From the NCBI RefSeq assembly GCF_023284045.1, contig NZ_JAKIKQ010000012.1, positions 1 through 64,000 of the forward strand: a stretch of DNA of 64,000 bases. The letters run 5' to 3'. Positions 9,543-21,379 of the stretch are shown here, piece by piece. The notes under the pieces are model-generated. The model had not been told where the DNA came from. It worked only from the letters and a program-made list of their open reading frames with translations, and searched no databases. Each line of letters starts with the position of its first letter. Position 1 is the first letter of the stretch. Origin of the DNA: Shewanella kaireitica (GTDB taxonomy: Bacteria > Pseudomonadota > Gammaproteobacteria > Enterobacterales > Shewanellaceae). Position numbers and translations under genes: made by a program.

Positions 9543-10763
9543 ATGAATCAAAAAACATCTCTGTTTGCCAAAATGGCAAGTGGCAGTCTCGTATTACAAA
9601 TTCTCGTAGGTATTATCGCCGGTGTTGTATTGGCGACAGTTTCAAAAACAGGGGCAGAAAACGTTGCCTTTCTTGGTGAGCTATTTGTTGGCGCATTGAA
9701 AGCTATTGCACCAATATTGGTTTTTATCTTAGTTGCCGCCTCTATTGCAAACCAAAAAAAGAATGCCAAAACTAATATGCGACCAATTGTGTTGTTGTAT
9801 TTGTTTGGTACTTTTTGCGCAGCATTAACCGCAGTACTCATGAGCTTTGCATTTCCAACTACTCTGGTTCTAGTGACGGGTGCCCAAGGCGCCACTCCGC
9901 CAGAAGGTATTGGTGAAGTTATCAATACTTTGTTGTTCAAAGTTGTTGATAACCCGGTTAATGCACTAATGACAGGCAATTACATCGGTATCTTAGCTTG
10001 GGGCGTAGGTTTAGGTATTGCACTGCACCATGCAAGTGATTCAACTAAGCAGGTATTTGCTGACGTGAGCCATGGTGTTTCACAAATGGTACGCTTTATT
10101 ATTCGCTTAGCGCCAATTGGTATTTTCGGCCTGGTATCAGCGACCTTTGCTGCTACAGGCTTTGCGGCAATTGCTGGTTATGCTCAATTGCTCGCTGTGC
10201 TTCTCGGTGCAATGGCAATCATAGCGCTTGTGGTTAACCCTGCGATTGTTTATTACAAGATCCGTCGAAACCCTTATCCGTTAGTATTTACTTGCTTGCG
10301 TGAAAGTGGTGTTACAGCCTTCTTTACGCGCTCTAGTGCAGCCAACATTCCTGTTAATATGGCGTTGTGCGAAAAGCTAAAGTTGCATGAAGATACCTAC
10401 TCAGTTTCTATTCCACTAGGCGCCACCATTAATATGGGCGGAGCTGCTATCACCATTACAGTTTTAACCTTGGCTGCGGTAAATACTTTAGGTGTACAGG
10501 TTGATATCTTGACCGCTATCTTACTGAGTGTTGTGGCTGCAGTATCTGCTTGTGGTGCTTCAGGTGTTGCAGGCGGTTCTTTGTTGCTTATTCCGCTTGC
10601 ATGTAGCTTATTTGGCATTTCAAACGATGTGGCAATGCAGGTTGTAGCTGTTGGCTTTATCATTGGTGTGATTCAAGATTCAGCTGAAACAGGACTAAAC
10701 AGCTCTACTGACGTGATTTTTACCGCTGCAGCGTGCGAAGCCGCAGAACGTAAAGAGAGCTAA
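9543..10763 (+). CDS. sstT: Serine/threonine:sodium symporter SstT
   Basis: A 406-residue inner-membrane protein of the DAACS (glutamate/dicarboxylate symporter) fold that takes up serine and threonine with Na+. Typical features are the serine-rich re-entrant segment [13 protein letters not shown], the stretch [15 protein letters not shown], and the last-helix motif [18 protein letters not shown]. The length matches SstT (about 410). A GGT-containing Shine-Dalgarno lies before the ATG at 9543. The gene has its own leader and a strong terminator, so it is monocistronic. Confidence 0.93.
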   Translation: MNQKTSLFAKMASGSLVLQILVGIIAGVVLATVSKTGAENVAFLGELFVGALKAIAPILVFILVAASIANQKKNAKTNMRPIVLLYLFGTFCAALTAVLMSFAFPTTLVLVTGAQGATPPEGIGEVINTLLFKVVDNPVNALMTGNYIGILAWGVGLGIALHHASDSTKQVFADVSHGVSQMVRFIIRLAPIGIFGLVSATFAATGFAAIAGYAQLLAVLLGAMAIIALVVNPAIVYYKIRRNPYPLVFTCLRESGVTAFFTRSSAANIPVNMALCEKLKLHEDTYSVSIPLGATINMGGAAITITVLTLAAVNTLGVQVDILTAILLSVVAAVSACGASGVAGGSLLLIPLACSLFGISNDVAMQVVAVGFIIGVIQDSAETGLNSSTDVIFTAAACEAAERKES

Positions 10764-10805
10764 TGAATATTTAGTCTCATGGCCCTAAGTATATTGGCTA
10801 TAGAT

Positions 10806-10839
10806 AAAAGCCCTACAACAGTGTTGTAGGGCTTTTTTA
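10806..10839. terminator. Bidirectional terminator between sstT and the GH109 gene
   Basis: A perfect 13-bp stem (AAAGCCCTACAAC/GTTGTAGGGCTTT) with a T6 run on the plus strand and a T4 run on the minus strand. It can end both convergent genes. Confidence 0.9.
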
Positions 10840-10858
10840 TAAACTAACGAAACAGGTG

Positions 10859-12226
10859 TTAGGCGCCAATAATTCCTAGAGGCTTACCGGTTTTCCAAGC
10901 GCCGCGGGTGAAGTCAGGAAAATTAACCGAATTACTGCGATTATTCACCGACTCTTCGCTAAGTATATTGACCACTGACCAAGCTGCACCATCATAAACA
11001 TCTTGATCTAAAGGCTCGCCATTGCGCAGGCAGTACACCATCCTCCAAAGCATTAAAAAGTCCATGCCACCGTGGCCGCCATTTTTCTCCGCCTCTTGCC
11101 CCATTCGTTGCCAAAGAGGGTGGTCGTATTTGTCATACCATTTGCTCATATCCATATCCCACTTATGGAAATTTCCACTGCCTCCTTTTTCAATTGCAAT
11201 TCGATTTGGGAAGCCTGCAAATACCCCATTCGTGCCTTGGATAAGATTATGGCGACTGTAAGGTCTTGGGGTAGTCGTGTCGTGTTGTACCATAATGGTT
11301 CGGCCGTTTATGGTCTTAATTAGGCTAGTATTAATATCGCCGTTGATATAATTGAGCTGATTGCGTTCATGATCTTCAGGGAATTCACGTTGTGCGTATA
11401 GTGCGCGACCAAGCGCTGGAGAACTCATTGAAGTGAGGTAGTCAAAACGGTCACCGCGATTGATATTCATATACTGCGATACGGGGCCTAAACCGTGAGT
11501 AGGGTATAGATTACCATTGCGTTTCGTATGCCAGTAGGTGCGCCAAGAGCCTGTTTTTTGATTGAGCTCTTTCATCTGCCAACGAAGCTCATGAATATAT
11601 GCCGCTTCCCCATGTAAAAGCTCACCAAAAACACCTTGGCGTACCATATTAAGTACCATTAACTCATCACGGCCATAATTGACATTTTCCATCATCATGC
11701 AATTTTTCTGAGTTTTTTCTGCAGTATTAACGATTTGCCAACACTCTTCGACGGTAAGTGCCAGTGGTACTTCAACAAAAGCATGCTTACCACTCTCCAT
11801 CGTATCGATAGCCATTGGCGCATGCCATTCCCATGGGGTTGAGATGATCACTATATCGATATCTTTGCGCTGGAGTAATTCAAGATAAGACTTTTCGCTA
11901 CCGCTATAGCGCGCGGGCGTCTTTAGTCCTTGTTCTGTAACAAAAGCGACTGATCTGTCGAGTACTTCAATATCGGTATCACATATCGCAACAATCTCTA
12001 CGCCCTCTAAATGGCAAAAGTGCTTTACATGGCCTGAGCCACGTTGGCCAACACCAATAAACCCTACTCTAACCGTGTCCATTTTTGGAGCTATCAAGCC
12101 CATTACGCTTTTTCCTTGCAGCGGAGGCGCTGGAACGGTATTAGAAACTGAACCAAAAGATGGGCTGGCAAGGCTTGCTGCCGCAATACCGGCAGTTTTC
12201 AGAAAGTGTCTGCGATTAAATTTCAT
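10859..12226 (-). CDS. Tat-exported Gfo/Idh/MocA-fold glycosidase, GH109 (alpha-N-acetylgalactosaminidase type)
   Basis: The N-terminus has a twin-arginine signal ([10 protein letters not shown] followed by an alanine-rich stretch), so the folded protein, with its NAD cofactor, should be exported to the periplasm. After the signal comes a Rossmann fold with [12 protein letters not shown], then the GH109-type catalytic region ([32 protein letters not shown]). GH109 enzymes cleave terminal alpha-GalNAc by a NAD-dependent mechanism. The start chosen is the ATG at 12226, which puts the RR motif at the N-terminus and has an AGGA ribosome site; an upstream in-frame start at 12250 adds eight residues. 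The gene stands alone, without sugar-catabolism neighbours. Confidence 0.85.
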   Translation of the reverse strand: MKFNRRHFLKTAGIAAASLASPSFGSVSNTVPAPPLQGKSVMGLIAPKMDTVRVGFIGVGQRGSGHVKHFCHLEGVEIVAICDTDIEVLDRSVAFVTEQGLKTPARYSGSEKSYLELLQRKDIDIVIISTPWEWHAPMAIDTMESGKHAFVEVPLALTVEECWQIVNTAEKTQKNCMMMENVNYGRDELMVLNMVRQGVFGELLHGEAAYIHELRWQMKELNQKTGSWRTYWHTKRNGNLYPTHGLGPVSQYMNINRGDRFDYLTSMSSPALGRALYAQREFPEDHERNQLNYINGDINTSLIKTINGRTIMVQHDTTTPRPYSRHNLIQGTNGVFAGFPNRIAIEKGGSGNFHKWDMDMSKWYDKYDHPLWQRMGQEAEKNGGHGGMDFLMLWRMVYCLRNGEPLDQDVYDGAAWSVVNILSEESVNNRSNSVNFPDFTRGAWKTGKPLGIIGA

Positions 12227-12534
12227 TATCTGTCCTATAGAGTAGAGCAAGCGTGTTGCACGCCATATTAATTTTTGTTTTTATAATCAAACAAAGTTAT
12301 ATCAAACTTTGCAATAAATAGGCTAAAAAACTCGTTACGGTTTGTTGCGCTTGCGTTTCTATTCAAATTTACTAAAGTAATGCATAGAAAGTGACTTAAA
12401 TCGCGTTTTTATTTTAATTGTGCGATACAATTTAAGTTACAAGGTAGTCGCTTTAGCGATAAACTCACCTGCTATAACAATTGATTTACATAATAAAATA
12501 GTAACTTGTTAACTGTTCCGGGGTAGATAATTCG

Positions 12535-12948
12535 ATGGCTGTAGTACGCAATAAGGCAAAAGAAGTTATTCAAATTGAGAATCGCACCAAGCTCAAGGAG
12601 ATGGAGATGTCAGTAGTTGAAAAGCGTAAGCGTTTATTTTCGAAAGTTGGCGCTGTTGAAAACCGAGAAGTCGTCGGCCGCTGGGTCGATGAAAGACCCT
12701 TACTCGGCGATAAAATTACAGTTTATAAGCAGGCTGAGACCTACTATTTAGAGACTTGGTATAACGATGGTTGCCACAGTTTGGATGAAATGATCTCCGA
12801 ACATACAGATGACGGTGTAAAGCTTGAGGATAAAGGTGGCAATATTTTCGGCGAGTACTTTATGCTCACCGCGAGTAATGATCTGATGTTTTGCAATTCC
12901 AGCTTATGTTATTACACCGCAGTTAAACATGACGTTGAAGCCGCTTAG
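12535..12948 (+). CDS. Hypothetical protein, 137 aa
   Basis: Not recognised. The N-terminal 35 residues are rich in Lys, Arg and Glu and could form a helix. The rest is a mixed fold with several aromatic residues and three cysteines near the C-terminus (one in the YNDGCHS segment, two in the MFCNSSLCYY segment). No signal peptide or membrane segment. It has its own upstream region of about 280 bp and its own terminator, which supports a real monocistronic gene. Confidence 0.7.
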   Translation: MAVVRNKAKEVIQIENRTKLKEMEMSVVEKRKRLFSKVGAVENREVVGRWVDERPLLGDKITVYKQAETYYLETWYNDGCHSLDEMISEHTDDGVKLEDKGGNIFGEYFMLTASNDLMFCNSSLCYYTAVKHDVEAA

Positions 12949-12975
12949 ACCTTTAGGTTTATAGTGATTCTATGC

Positions 12976-13000
12976 GAAGGGGGCTTTAAGCCCCTTTCTT
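12976..13000 (+). terminator. Terminator of the 137-aa gene
   Basis: A GGGGGCT-TTA-AGCCCC hairpin followed by TTTCTT, 28 nt after the stop codon. Confidence 0.8.
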
Positions 13001-13031
13001 GTGCGCATTCTATACTGTTTAGCGTATAGAA

Positions 13032-13685
13032 TTAGAAAGAACAATGACTTGAAAAATGCATCGGCTTGCCACTGTATGGGTGAGTAAAGCTCAAAGATTG
13101 GGCGTGAAGTTTTAGTCTAGAAGCTGAATCTACAATGTGCTGTTCAGCATAGAAGTCATCACCCAAAATTGGATTGCCGATCGCTAACATATGCACACGT
13201 AGCTGATGAGTACGGCCTGTAACAGGCTTAAGTGCGAGTAAAGTGCTGTTAGCTCGAACCTCTAGTGTTTCGAAATGAGTAATAGCTACCTTTCCTGTCT
13301 CTGAGACTTGTTGCTTTGGAGGGTTAGCTTTATCGGCCGCAAGAGGATGTTCAATAACTCCCTGTGCATCTTTTAGATGGCCACTGACTTCAGTGATATA
13401 GGTTTTTTGTGTTTTTCTATCTTGAAACTGAGTTTTCAGGCTGGACTCTGCCTTTTTATTACGAGCAAATACCATAATCCCTGACGTTGAACAGTCTAGT
13501 CGGTGCACCAAAATGGCATCTTTAAATCGTTGCTGGATCCGAGTCAATGCACAGTCATGGGTATAATCTGCTATGCCTGGATTAGACAGTAAACCTGAAG
13601 GTTTATTTATGATGATAATGTCCCTGTCGACATAACGAAGATCTAACCAAGGAATAGTTGGGGGCTGATAAGTAAATATTTGCAT
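13032..13685 (-). CDS. rluA: rRNA/tRNA pseudouridine synthase RluA
   Basis: Makes pseudouridine at 23S rRNA 746 and tRNA position 32. The 217 residues match the length of RluA (219 in E. coli). The family motif HRLDCSTSG carries the catalytic Asp64, the same number as in E. coli, and there is no S4 domain, which distinguishes it from RluC and RluD. The conserved GRTHQLRVH motif lies near residue 165. The ATG at 13685 follows an AGGAG-like site. Confidence 0.9.
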   Translation of the reverse strand: MQIFTYQPPTIPWLDLRYVDRDIIIINKPSGLLSNPGIADYTHDCALTRIQQRFKDAILVHRLDCSTSGIMVFARNKKAESSLKTQFQDRKTQKTYITEVSGHLKDAQGVIEHPLAADKANPPKQQVSETGKVAITHFETLEVRANSTLLALKPVTGRTHQLRVHMLAIGNPILGDDFYAEQHIVDSASRLKLHAQSLSFTHPYSGKPMHFSSHCSF

Positions 13686-13909
13686 GGATTCTCCTGTTAC
13701 GCCGCGATTCTAGCAAAATGATTGTCTAAGACAAGCCGTTATTGCATTAATCCCTTATGTGTACTCGATTTGAGTCATTATCTTAAAATGGGAAGGGCTA
13801 ACGTTGAGTTTCGAGCGTTGGAAACGAAGGCGCCAAATTATAGTACAGCGCCTTTTAAAAAGTCATGTTATATAAGGCACTGCTAAGACGGTCATTTCAT
13901 TGCTTACGT

Positions 13910-14503
13910 TTAAAGATACTCGGTTGGTGTGTTACGTGTCCATAGACGACTATAAGCCATAAGTTGCGGATAAAATGTTCTAAAAGCTGTCTCTATTTCT
14001 ATGTCCAGTTTTTTTACTGCTTCTTGTGCACCATTAAATATTTCAGGCTTTGAAACACGTTTAGCCACAGAAGCTAGGGTTTGATTAAGACCTTTACGGC
14101 TTTGGTAGCCAACCAGCCAGTTCTCTTTCCTTATTTTAGGCGCGATGGAAACGAGTGCTTCTGGTAGCTCCTGACATTCATCGATTGCATCATAAGCTTT
14201 GGCAGCGAACGCTTCGAGGCTTAAATGATGATATTCATCCCAATATTTTGCCAACATATGGTCAAAACAGAGATCAATAATAATTGGCGCTGCTCGAGTG
14301 AGTGATTTTGGGAATTTGTGTAACAACTCTTTGGTGAGCTCATGAGAGTCGGTCAGTTGATCTATTTGCCTATGTAACCAGATCCCCTGCTGTAGGTGTT
14401 TTGGAAAATATTCGATACTGCCTTTGGCGAAATCGCCAGCAATGTTCGCTGCTAACGATGTCTGGCTGACGTCAGCTAAATGTAGGTGGGCAAGAAAGTT
14501 CAT
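13910..14503 (-). CDS. acpH: Acyl carrier protein phosphodiesterase
   Basis: Hydrolyses the phosphopantetheine group from holo-ACP. The 197 residues begin MNFLAHLHLA and include the HD-type pattern GDFAKG, WLHRQIDQLTDSH and LCFDHMLAKYW typical of AcpH. It is upstream of rluA on the same strand, separated by about 220 bp that hold a GCGC-arm inverted repeat and a TATAAT on the minus strand. Confidence 0.88.
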   Translation of the reverse strand: MNFLAHLHLADVSQTSLAANIAGDFAKGSIEYFPKHLQQGIWLHRQIDQLTDSHELTKELLHKFPKSLTRAAPIIIDLCFDHMLAKYWDEYHHLSLEAFAAKAYDAIDECQELPEALVSIAPKIRKENWLVGYQSRKGLNQTLASVAKRVSKPEIFNGAQEAVKKLDIEIETAFRTFYPQLMAYSRLWTRNTPTEYL

Positions 14504-14657
14504 ATTTTATACTTGGTGATATGAGTACTTTCACGGTAACATGCAGCGCGATGCGAAGGAAATTCTTTATTACAAATTTTAATGTGAAGAGTTACTTCAT
14601 GGACGTGCATCGCTTTACGGCAATTTACCTATCCAATTAACGGTTTGAGGGTCAAGG

Positions 14658-14819
14658 ATGATGTGGAACTGGTTATCGAAAAAGCTCGTTCGTACAGAGC
14701 AGCCACAGCGCAGAAAAGTAGACATAGATATTCCCTTTGAGCAGCATCGCTATCGTATTGAGGATTTCGATATAGATTCTGAAACAACAGTTGAAGAAAC
14801 TAAGCAGGATAAAGCTTAA
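14658..14819 (+). CDS. Small hypothetical protein, 53 aa
   Basis: A complete short ORF with a GGGTCAAGG ribosome site directly before tandem ATGs (14658, 14661). The N-terminal 20 residues are tryptophan- and lysine/arginine-rich and the last 25 are strongly acidic (EDFDIDSETT). It lies in the gap between divergent acpH and queA. Codon choice looks coding, but no family is recognised. Confidence 0.5.
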   Translation: MMWNWLSKKLVRTEQPQRRKVDIDIPFEQHRYRIEDFDIDSETTVEETKQDKA

Positions 14820-14958
14820 ATAGCGAATAAAATAACAGTAAAAAACGTTAGCAGTTCTACATTAGCAGAATTATGCGGAATAAATGTACTTCAATTGTTG
14901 ATCTTCATTCTCTCTAGTCATAGACTGGCCGCCGATTTAGAGACAGTAGAGACTTTCC

Positions 14959-15996
14959 ATGCGTGTTGCAGATTTTTCTTTTGAACTTCCCGATGAGCTT
15001 ATTGCCCGTTATCCGACGGCAGAGCGCACAGCTTCAAGACTTTTATCGTTAGATGGTAACAGCGGCGCATTAGCCGATTTGCAATTTACCGCAATACTAG
15101 AAAAAGTACAGCCTGGTGATTTAATGGTATTTAACAATACCCGAGTTATCCCTGCGCGCTTATTTGGTAAAAAACAATCTGGCGGTAAGTTAGAAATACT
15201 GGTTGAGCGGATGCTTGATGACAAGCGTATTCTTGCTCACGTCCGTTGCTCTAAGTCACCAAAAGTAGATAATATTATTTGTCTCGACAACGGGTACGAA
15301 ATGAAGATGTGTGCCCGTCATGATGCTTTATTCGAACTTGAGCTACAATCGGATAAAACCATTCTTGAGGTATTGGAAGAAGTAGGGCACATGCCGCTAC
15401 CGCCTTATATAGATAGACCTGATGAAGATGCAGATAAAGAGCGTTATCAGACAGTCTACAACCAAACTCCTGGTGCAGTGGCAGCCCCAACAGCAGGCTT
15501 ACATTTTGATGACGCAATGTTAACTGCACTTAAAGACAAAGGCGTAAACACGGCTTTTGTTACCTTGCACGTCGGTGCCGGCACTTTTCAGCCTGTACGA
15601 GTCGATGAGATCCTTGATCATAAAATGCATTCTGAATGGGCTGAGGTTTCGCAAGATGTGGTTGACCTCATAGCGTCGACAAAAGCAAACGGCCATCGAG
15701 TGATTGCTGTTGGTACAACATCAGTGCGTTCACTAGAAAGTGCCGCTAAGGCATCAGCTGCAGAGTTAGAGGCATTTAGTGGTGATACCGATATCTTTAT
15801 CTATCCTGGATATCAGTTCCAAGTAGTCGATGCAATGGTGACAAATTTTCATCTGCCAGAGTCGACGTTAATAATGTTGCTGAGTGCATTCGCTGGCTTC
15901 GATGAGGTAAAAAACGCCTATCAGCATGCGATTGCTCAAAAATACCGCTTCTTTAGCTATGGCGACGCCATGTTTGTGACTAAAAAAGCGAACTAA
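14959..15996 (+). CDS. queA: tRNA preQ1 ribosyltransferase-isomerase QueA
   Basis: Adds and isomerises the ribosyl part of S-adenosylmethionine onto preQ1-tRNA to form epoxyqueuosine. The 345 residues begin [19 protein letters not shown], contain [29 protein letters not shown] and end in SYGDAM, all QueA signatures. It has its own terminator, yet lies next to tgt, the preceding step of the same pathway. Confidence 0.96.
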   Translation: MRVADFSFELPDELIARYPTAERTASRLLSLDGNSGALADLQFTAILEKVQPGDLMVFNNTRVIPARLFGKKQSGGKLEILVERMLDDKRILAHVRCSKSPKVDNIICLDNGYEMKMCARHDALFELELQSDKTILEVLEEVGHMPLPPYIDRPDEDADKERYQTVYNQTPGAVAAPTAGLHFDDAMLTALKDKGVNTAFVTLHVGAGTFQPVRVDEILDHKMHSEWAEVSQDVVDLIASTKANGHRVIAVGTTSVRSLESAAKASAAELEAFSGDTDIFIYPGYQFQVVDAMVTNFHLPESTLIMLLSAFAGFDEVKNAYQHAIAQKYRFFSYGDAMFVTKKAN

Positions 15997-16017
15997 TCTT
16001 TAAATATGCTTTAAAAT

Positions 16018-16048
16018 ACCCACCCAAACCGATGAGGTGGGTTTTTTT
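16018..16048 (+). terminator. Terminator of queA
   Basis: Arms ACCCACC and GGTGGGT followed by T7. It separates queA from the tgt-yajC-secDF unit. Confidence 0.85.
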
Positions 16049-16175
16049 CATCTTCATTTTGGTACTTATTTTATTGATAAGGGTTGATACTTAATCTGTA
16101 GCCCTTATCTCTAGTGTTAATCTATAACTCATTTGATGAGTTAACTCAGGTCAGACTGTTTCTCTGGCGAGGTGA

Positions 16176-17312
<1,137 letters not shown>

Positions 17313-17342
17313 TTTTTACTCAGACAATAAGAAGAGAATACT

Positions 17343-17675
17343 ATGTTTATTTCAAATGCATATGCAGCAGATGCACCTGTAGGCGGCGCTGGCGGCACTA
17401 TGGAACTTATTTTCATGTTGGTCATTTTTGGCCTTATCTTTTACTTTATGATTTTCCGCCCGCAGTCTAAGCGTGTAAAAGAGCATAAGAACCTAATGAG
17501 CTCATTGAGCAAAGGTGATGAGGTGCTAACCAGTGGTGGCATTTTAGGTAAAATTGCTAAGATCAGTGATGAGAACGACTACGTTTTGTTGACGATTAAC
17601 GAAACTAGCGAAATCACGATTAAAAAGGATTACATTGCGGCGGTATTGCCTAAAGGCTCTATTAAGTCACTTTAA
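17343..17675 (+). CDS. yajC: Sec translocon accessory subunit YajC
   Basis: A 110-residue single-pass inner-membrane protein with a short N-terminal segment and one membrane helix (about 20-42, [20 protein letters not shown]). The cytoplasmic tail has the family motif [14 protein letters not shown]. It associates with SecDF. A GAAGAG ribosome site precedes the ATG. Confidence 0.95.
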   Translation: MFISNAYAADAPVGGAGGTMELIFMLVIFGLIFYFMIFRPQSKRVKEHKNLMSSLSKGDEVLTSGGILGKIAKISDENDYVLLTINETSEITIKKDYIAAVLPKGSIKSL

Positions 17676-17692
17676 GCCAAGAGGGCTATGGC

Positions 17693-19543
17693 GTGTTAAA
17701 TAAATACCCAATGTGGAAAAACCTTATGGTGATGATAATCATCGCCATAGGTGGATTCTATGCGATACCAAACTTATTCGGTGAGGACCATGCAGTACAG
17801 GTGGTTGCAACCCGAGGAGCTGAGGTGACAGCGTCGACTCAGTCGGCAGTAAATGATGTATTAGTAAGCAAAGGAATTGCTGTTAAGCGATCTGAGCTTG
17901 AAAATGGTCAATTATTAGTTCGTGTCGGTAATGGTGAAGAACAGTTGCTTGCTAAAGAAGCTATTGCTGAGGCTCTTGGCGATAAGTTTACGGTAGCATT
18001 AAATCTTGCACCTGCAACACCTGAGTGGCTTGAAGCTATGGGCGGTTCGCCTATGAAGTTAGGTCTTGATTTACGTGGTGGCGTTCACTTCTTGATGGAA
18101 GTCGATATGGGTGAAGCCGTACGTAAAATGACCGAAGCTAAAGTCGCTGACTTCAGAACTGATTTACGTGCTGAGAGAATTCGCTATGCGGGTATTCGTA
18201 ACGGCGCCAGAGGCATCGAAATCAAGTTCCGTGATGCAGAAACGTTAGCGAATGCCGAGCGTTTCTTAAAATCACGTAGCGCTGACATGGTCTTTACCGA
18301 TCGCTCTTCTGGTAGTGATTATTTTCTTATCGCCAATCCAAGCGATGTTTATTTAAAACAGATCAAGGAAGAAGCACTGCAGCAAAATATTACCACTTTA
18401 CGTAATCGTGTTAATGAACTGGGTGTTGCCGAGCCTGTAGTACAGCGTCAAGGCGCTGAGCGTATTATTGTAGAACTTCCTGGTGTTCAAGACACTGCGC
18501 GTGCAAAAGAGATTTTAAGTGCGACGGCGTCAATTGAATTCCACATGGTTGACCAAAATGCTGATGCTCAAGCAGCAGCAAGTGGTCGTGTGCCAGCGGG
18601 TTCTGAAGTGTATCAGCGCCGTGAAGGTGGTCCGGTCGTGCTGAAGAAAGCAGTGATGCTTACCGGCGACCATATCCAAGGTGCACAACCTAGCTACGAT
18701 GAGTACAGTCGCCCACAAGTCTCTATTAACTTAGATTCTAAAGGTGGTTCTATCTTTTCGAATGTGACTAAAGACAACATAGGTAACCCTATGGCGACTT
18801 TATTCATTGAGTATAAAGATACTGGTGAGAAGAACGCTGATGGCAGCGTTAAAATGAAGAAGATTGAAGAAGTTATTTCAGTTGCAACGATTCAAGCTCG
18901 TCTTGGTCGTAACTTCGTTATCACTGGTCTTGGTCATGCAGAATCACAGAACCTTGCGCTGTTGCTACGTGCTGGTGCCTTGATTGCGCCAGTATACATT
19001 GTTGAAGAGCGTACTATTGGTCCAAGCCTTGGTGCTGAAAATATCGAAAACGGTATGCAAGCAATGATATGGGGTATGGCTGTAGTGCTTCTCTTCATGT
19101 TGGTTTACTACCGTGGTTTTGGCCTTATTGCTAACCTTGCATTAACAGCTAACCTCGTTATGGTTGTGGGTGTTATGTCGATGATCCCTGGCGCCGTATT
19201 AACACTGCCAGGTATCGCAGGTATGGTACTGACTGTTGGTATGGCGGTCGACGGTAACGTGCTTATTTATGAACGTATTCGTGAAGAGTTGCGCAATGGT
19301 CGTAGTGTCCAACAAGCGATTCATGAAGGTTACGGAAATGCGTTTTCAACCATTGCCGATGCAAACATTACTACCTTTATGACAGCACTTATTTTATTTG
19401 CGGTTGGTACGGGTGCTGTTAAAGGCTTTGCGGTTACCTTAATGATCGGTATCGCCACGTCGATGTTTACCTCTATTGTCGGAACTCGTTCTATAGTGAA
19501 CGCGATCTGGGGTGGTAAGCGCGTGAAGAAACTGTCTATCTAA
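17693..19543 (+). CDS. secD: Protein translocase subunit SecD
   Basis: Proton-motive-force-driven component that pulls preproteins to the periplasm. The 616 residues have one N-terminal membrane helix, a large periplasmic domain with [16 protein letters not shown] and [10 protein letters not shown], and a C-terminal block of five helices with [17 protein letters not shown]. The start is a GTG at 17693, 18 nt after yajC, preceded by GAGGG; the nearby ATG at 17689 is out of frame and stops at once. Confidence 0.96.
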   Translation: MLNKYPMWKNLMVMIIIAIGGFYAIPNLFGEDHAVQVVATRGAEVTASTQSAVNDVLVSKGIAVKRSELENGQLLVRVGNGEEQLLAKEAIAEALGDKFTVALNLAPATPEWLEAMGGSPMKLGLDLRGGVHFLMEVDMGEAVRKMTEAKVADFRTDLRAERIRYAGIRNGARGIEIKFRDAETLANAERFLKSRSADMVFTDRSSGSDYFLIANPSDVYLKQIKEEALQQNITTLRNRVNELGVAEPVVQRQGAERIIVELPGVQDTARAKEILSATASIEFHMVDQNADAQAAASGRVPAGSEVYQRREGGPVVLKKAVMLTGDHIQGAQPSYDEYSRPQVSINLDSKGGSIFSNVTKDNIGNPMATLFIEYKDTGEKNADGSVKMKKIEEVISVATIQARLGRNFVITGLGHAESQNLALLLRAGALIAPVYIVEERTIGPSLGAENIENGMQAMIWGMAVVLLFMLVYYRGFGLIANLALTANLVMVVGVMSMIPGAVLTLPGIAGMVLTVGMAVDGNVLIYERIREELRNGRSVQQAIHEGYGNAFSTIADANITTFMTALILFAVGTGAVKGFAVTLMIGIATSMFTSIVGTRSIVNAIWGGKRVKKLSI

Positions 19544-19555
19544 GGGGAAGTTGAA

Positions 19556-20503
19556 ATGTTTCAGATTTTAAATATCAAAGGCTCTATCAACTTCCTGCGC
19601 CATGCTGTACCTATTAGTATCCTTTCTGCGATATTAGTGCTGGGCTCTCTTGGGTCCCTAGCAACCAAAGGTATTAATTGGGGCTTGGATTTTACCGGTG
19701 GTACGGTTGTTGAGCTTGAATTTTCTAATCCAGCTAATTTAGTGGCAATCCGTGAAGGACTTTCTACAGAAGAAACTGACGGTGCAGTGGTTCAAAACTT
19801 CGGTTCGAGCCGCGACATACTTATCCGTCTTCCAGTCAAGGAAGGCGTAAAAAGTGACACTCAAGTTGCTCATGTGATGGAAGGCGTGACTCAACTCGAC
19901 CCTGCTGTAATTCAAAAGCGTGTTGAGTTTGTTGGTCCTCAAGTCGGTAAAGAGCTTGCTGAACAAGGTGGCTTAGCGGTTCTAGTGGCGTTGATATGTA
20001 TTCTTATATATGTCTCTTTCCGCTTCGAATGGCGCCTAGCGTTAGGTTCTGTGGCGGCTTTGGCGCATGACGTAATCATTACGCTTGGGGTATTTTCAAT
20101 ATTCCAACTAGAGTTTGACTTGACCGTACTGGCTGGTTTGTTAACCGTTGTCGGTTACTCACTCAACGATACCATTGTTGTTTTTGACCGTATTCGTGAA
20201 AACTTTCTCAAGCTACGCAAAGGTAGTCCTGAAGAAGTGGTCAATACGTCAATCACTCAGACTATGAGTCGAACGATTATTACTACAGGTACCACGCTTG
20301 TCGTTGTTGTTGCTTTGTTCCTTAAGGGCGGCACAATGATCCATGGCTTTGCAACTGCTCTGCTTATGGGGATTTTCGTTGGTACGTTCTCATCAATCTA
20401 TGTCGCAAGTTTCTTAGCGATTAAACTTGGGATCAATCGTGAACACATGATGCCAGTAGAGATTGAAAAAGAGGGCGCAGATCAAGAGACCTTGATGCCA
20501 TAA
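19556..20503 (+). CDS. secF: Protein translocase subunit SecF
   Basis: Partner of SecD. The 315 residues have six membrane helices, the periplasmic GLDFTGGTVVELEF segment, VGPQVGKELAEQG, and the conserved GYSLNDTIVVFDRIREN loop. It starts 13 nt after secD with an AGGGGAAG ribosome site and ends the operon at a terminator. Confidence 0.96.
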   Translation: MFQILNIKGSINFLRHAVPISILSAILVLGSLGSLATKGINWGLDFTGGTVVELEFSNPANLVAIREGLSTEETDGAVVQNFGSSRDILIRLPVKEGVKSDTQVAHVMEGVTQLDPAVIQKRVEFVGPQVGKELAEQGGLAVLVALICILIYVSFRFEWRLALGSVAALAHDVIITLGVFSIFQLEFDLTVLAGLLTVVGYSLNDTIVVFDRIRENFLKLRKGSPEEVVNTSITQTMSRTIITTGTTLVVVVALFLKGGTMIHGFATALLMGIFVGTFSSIYVASFLAIKLGINREHMMPVEIEKEGADQETLMP

Positions 20504-20521
20504 AGTACTGCTATAATCTGC

Positions 20522-20550
20522 AAAGGCCACCTTATATAGGTGGCCTTTTT
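20522..20550 (+). terminator. Terminator of the tgt-yajC-secDF operon
   Basis: An AAAGGCCACC/GGTGGCC(TTT) stem with a T5 tail, 18 nt after the secF stop. Confidence 0.88.
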
Positions 20551-20717
20551 GTTTTTTGTGCTGGATGCATATTCTTTATGAGTTGATGTTACTAGCTAAT
20601 CTAACTGATTGTGGTGATTTGTATTAAAGCTTAAAACAGGCCTCGACAGTGGTAATGTTTTAGCAGTAGCATGGAAGGCTATTTTATGACGAGCTAAAAT
20701 AGCTAGAACTGACTAAT

Positions 20718-20985
20718 AATACCCAATCGGTATAAAGATTTGGTCGCTCAGCGAGAGTTTAGCGGTTTTGAGGCAAGGTCATTAAATGCTCCTGCATGAA
20801 TGACATTCACCACATCTGACCTCCAAGGATGGAGGGAATGCCTTAAGCATGTCAGGAACATGCTAGGCCATGTGGTTTGCAGTGAGTGAAGTACATAGTT
20901 AAACTAGGTTCAAACTCATTAACACAGCATCAGAGCCGCTAAAAAACACTCTGAGCAGACCAACTACTTATGCCGATTGGTATAA
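20718..20985 (+). repeat. Structured intergenic repeat, copy A (268 bp)
   Basis: A MITE-like element with imperfect terminal inverted repeats of about 42 bp, starting TAATACCcAATCGGTATAA and ending in the complement, TTATGCCGATTGGTATAATA. The inverted repeat continues inward (TTTAGCGG near 20758 with CCGCTAAA near 20936). The interior folds into a GTCATT...ATG/CAT...AATGAC hairpin (20779-20803) and a three-stem module (20810-20875): outer CCACAT/ATGTGG, inner CCTCCA-agga-TGGAGG and GCATGT-cagga-ACATGC. No ORF and no transposase, so it would move only in trans, or act as a transcribed structure. Confidence 0.85.
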
Positions 20986-21061
20986 TAACCGTTAATCTGG
21001 ATGTTATTAGTCGTTGTAGTTATTAGAACTTGCCAATAAAGCAAATGCAGTAGGAAATTAC

Positions 21062-21379
21062 ATGGATGACAAAATGCGGTTACTTGCAGCTGGGAATTTA
21101 TTAGAAGCCCATACTTGGAAAGGCATGCTTGAATCAAGTGGCATAGCGGTAGAGCTAAAAGGAGAGGCGCTTTTAGGTGGTGTAGGTGAATTACCGACAG
21201 GGATCCAAAATGTTGAGCTTTGGGTGGCAGAAACTGACTACGTTAATGCTAAAGCACAGATGATTTCTATTAATGCAGAAAAACCGCAATGGAAATGTGT
21301 GAATTGCCATGAAGTTAATGAAGCCAGTTTTGAGCTTTGTTGGAATTGCAGTGCAGAAAGAAGTGAGAAATACAGCTGA
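21062..21379 (+). CDS. DUF2007-family protein with C-terminal zinc ribbon
   Basis: A 105-residue protein. The N-terminal 70 residues follow the DUF2007 putative signal-transducing domain pattern (AGNLLEAHTWKGMLESSGIAVELKGE). The tail carries WKCVNCHEVNEASFELCWNC, a four-cysteine zinc ribbon of the CXXC...CXXC type. Function is unknown. Its stop overlaps the next start (TGATG), so it is coupled to the rhodanese gene. Confidence 0.75.
   Translation: MDDKMRLLAAGNLLEAHTWKGMLESSGIAVELKGEALLGGVGELPTGIQNVELWVAETDYVNAKAQMISINAEKPQWKCVNCHEVNEASFELCWNCSAERSEKYS

Noticed and set aside
13828..13855. GCGC-arm inverted repeat as a terminator of acpH
   Set aside because: On the minus strand it is not followed by a T run; it also encloses a TATAAT that may belong to the rluA promoter.
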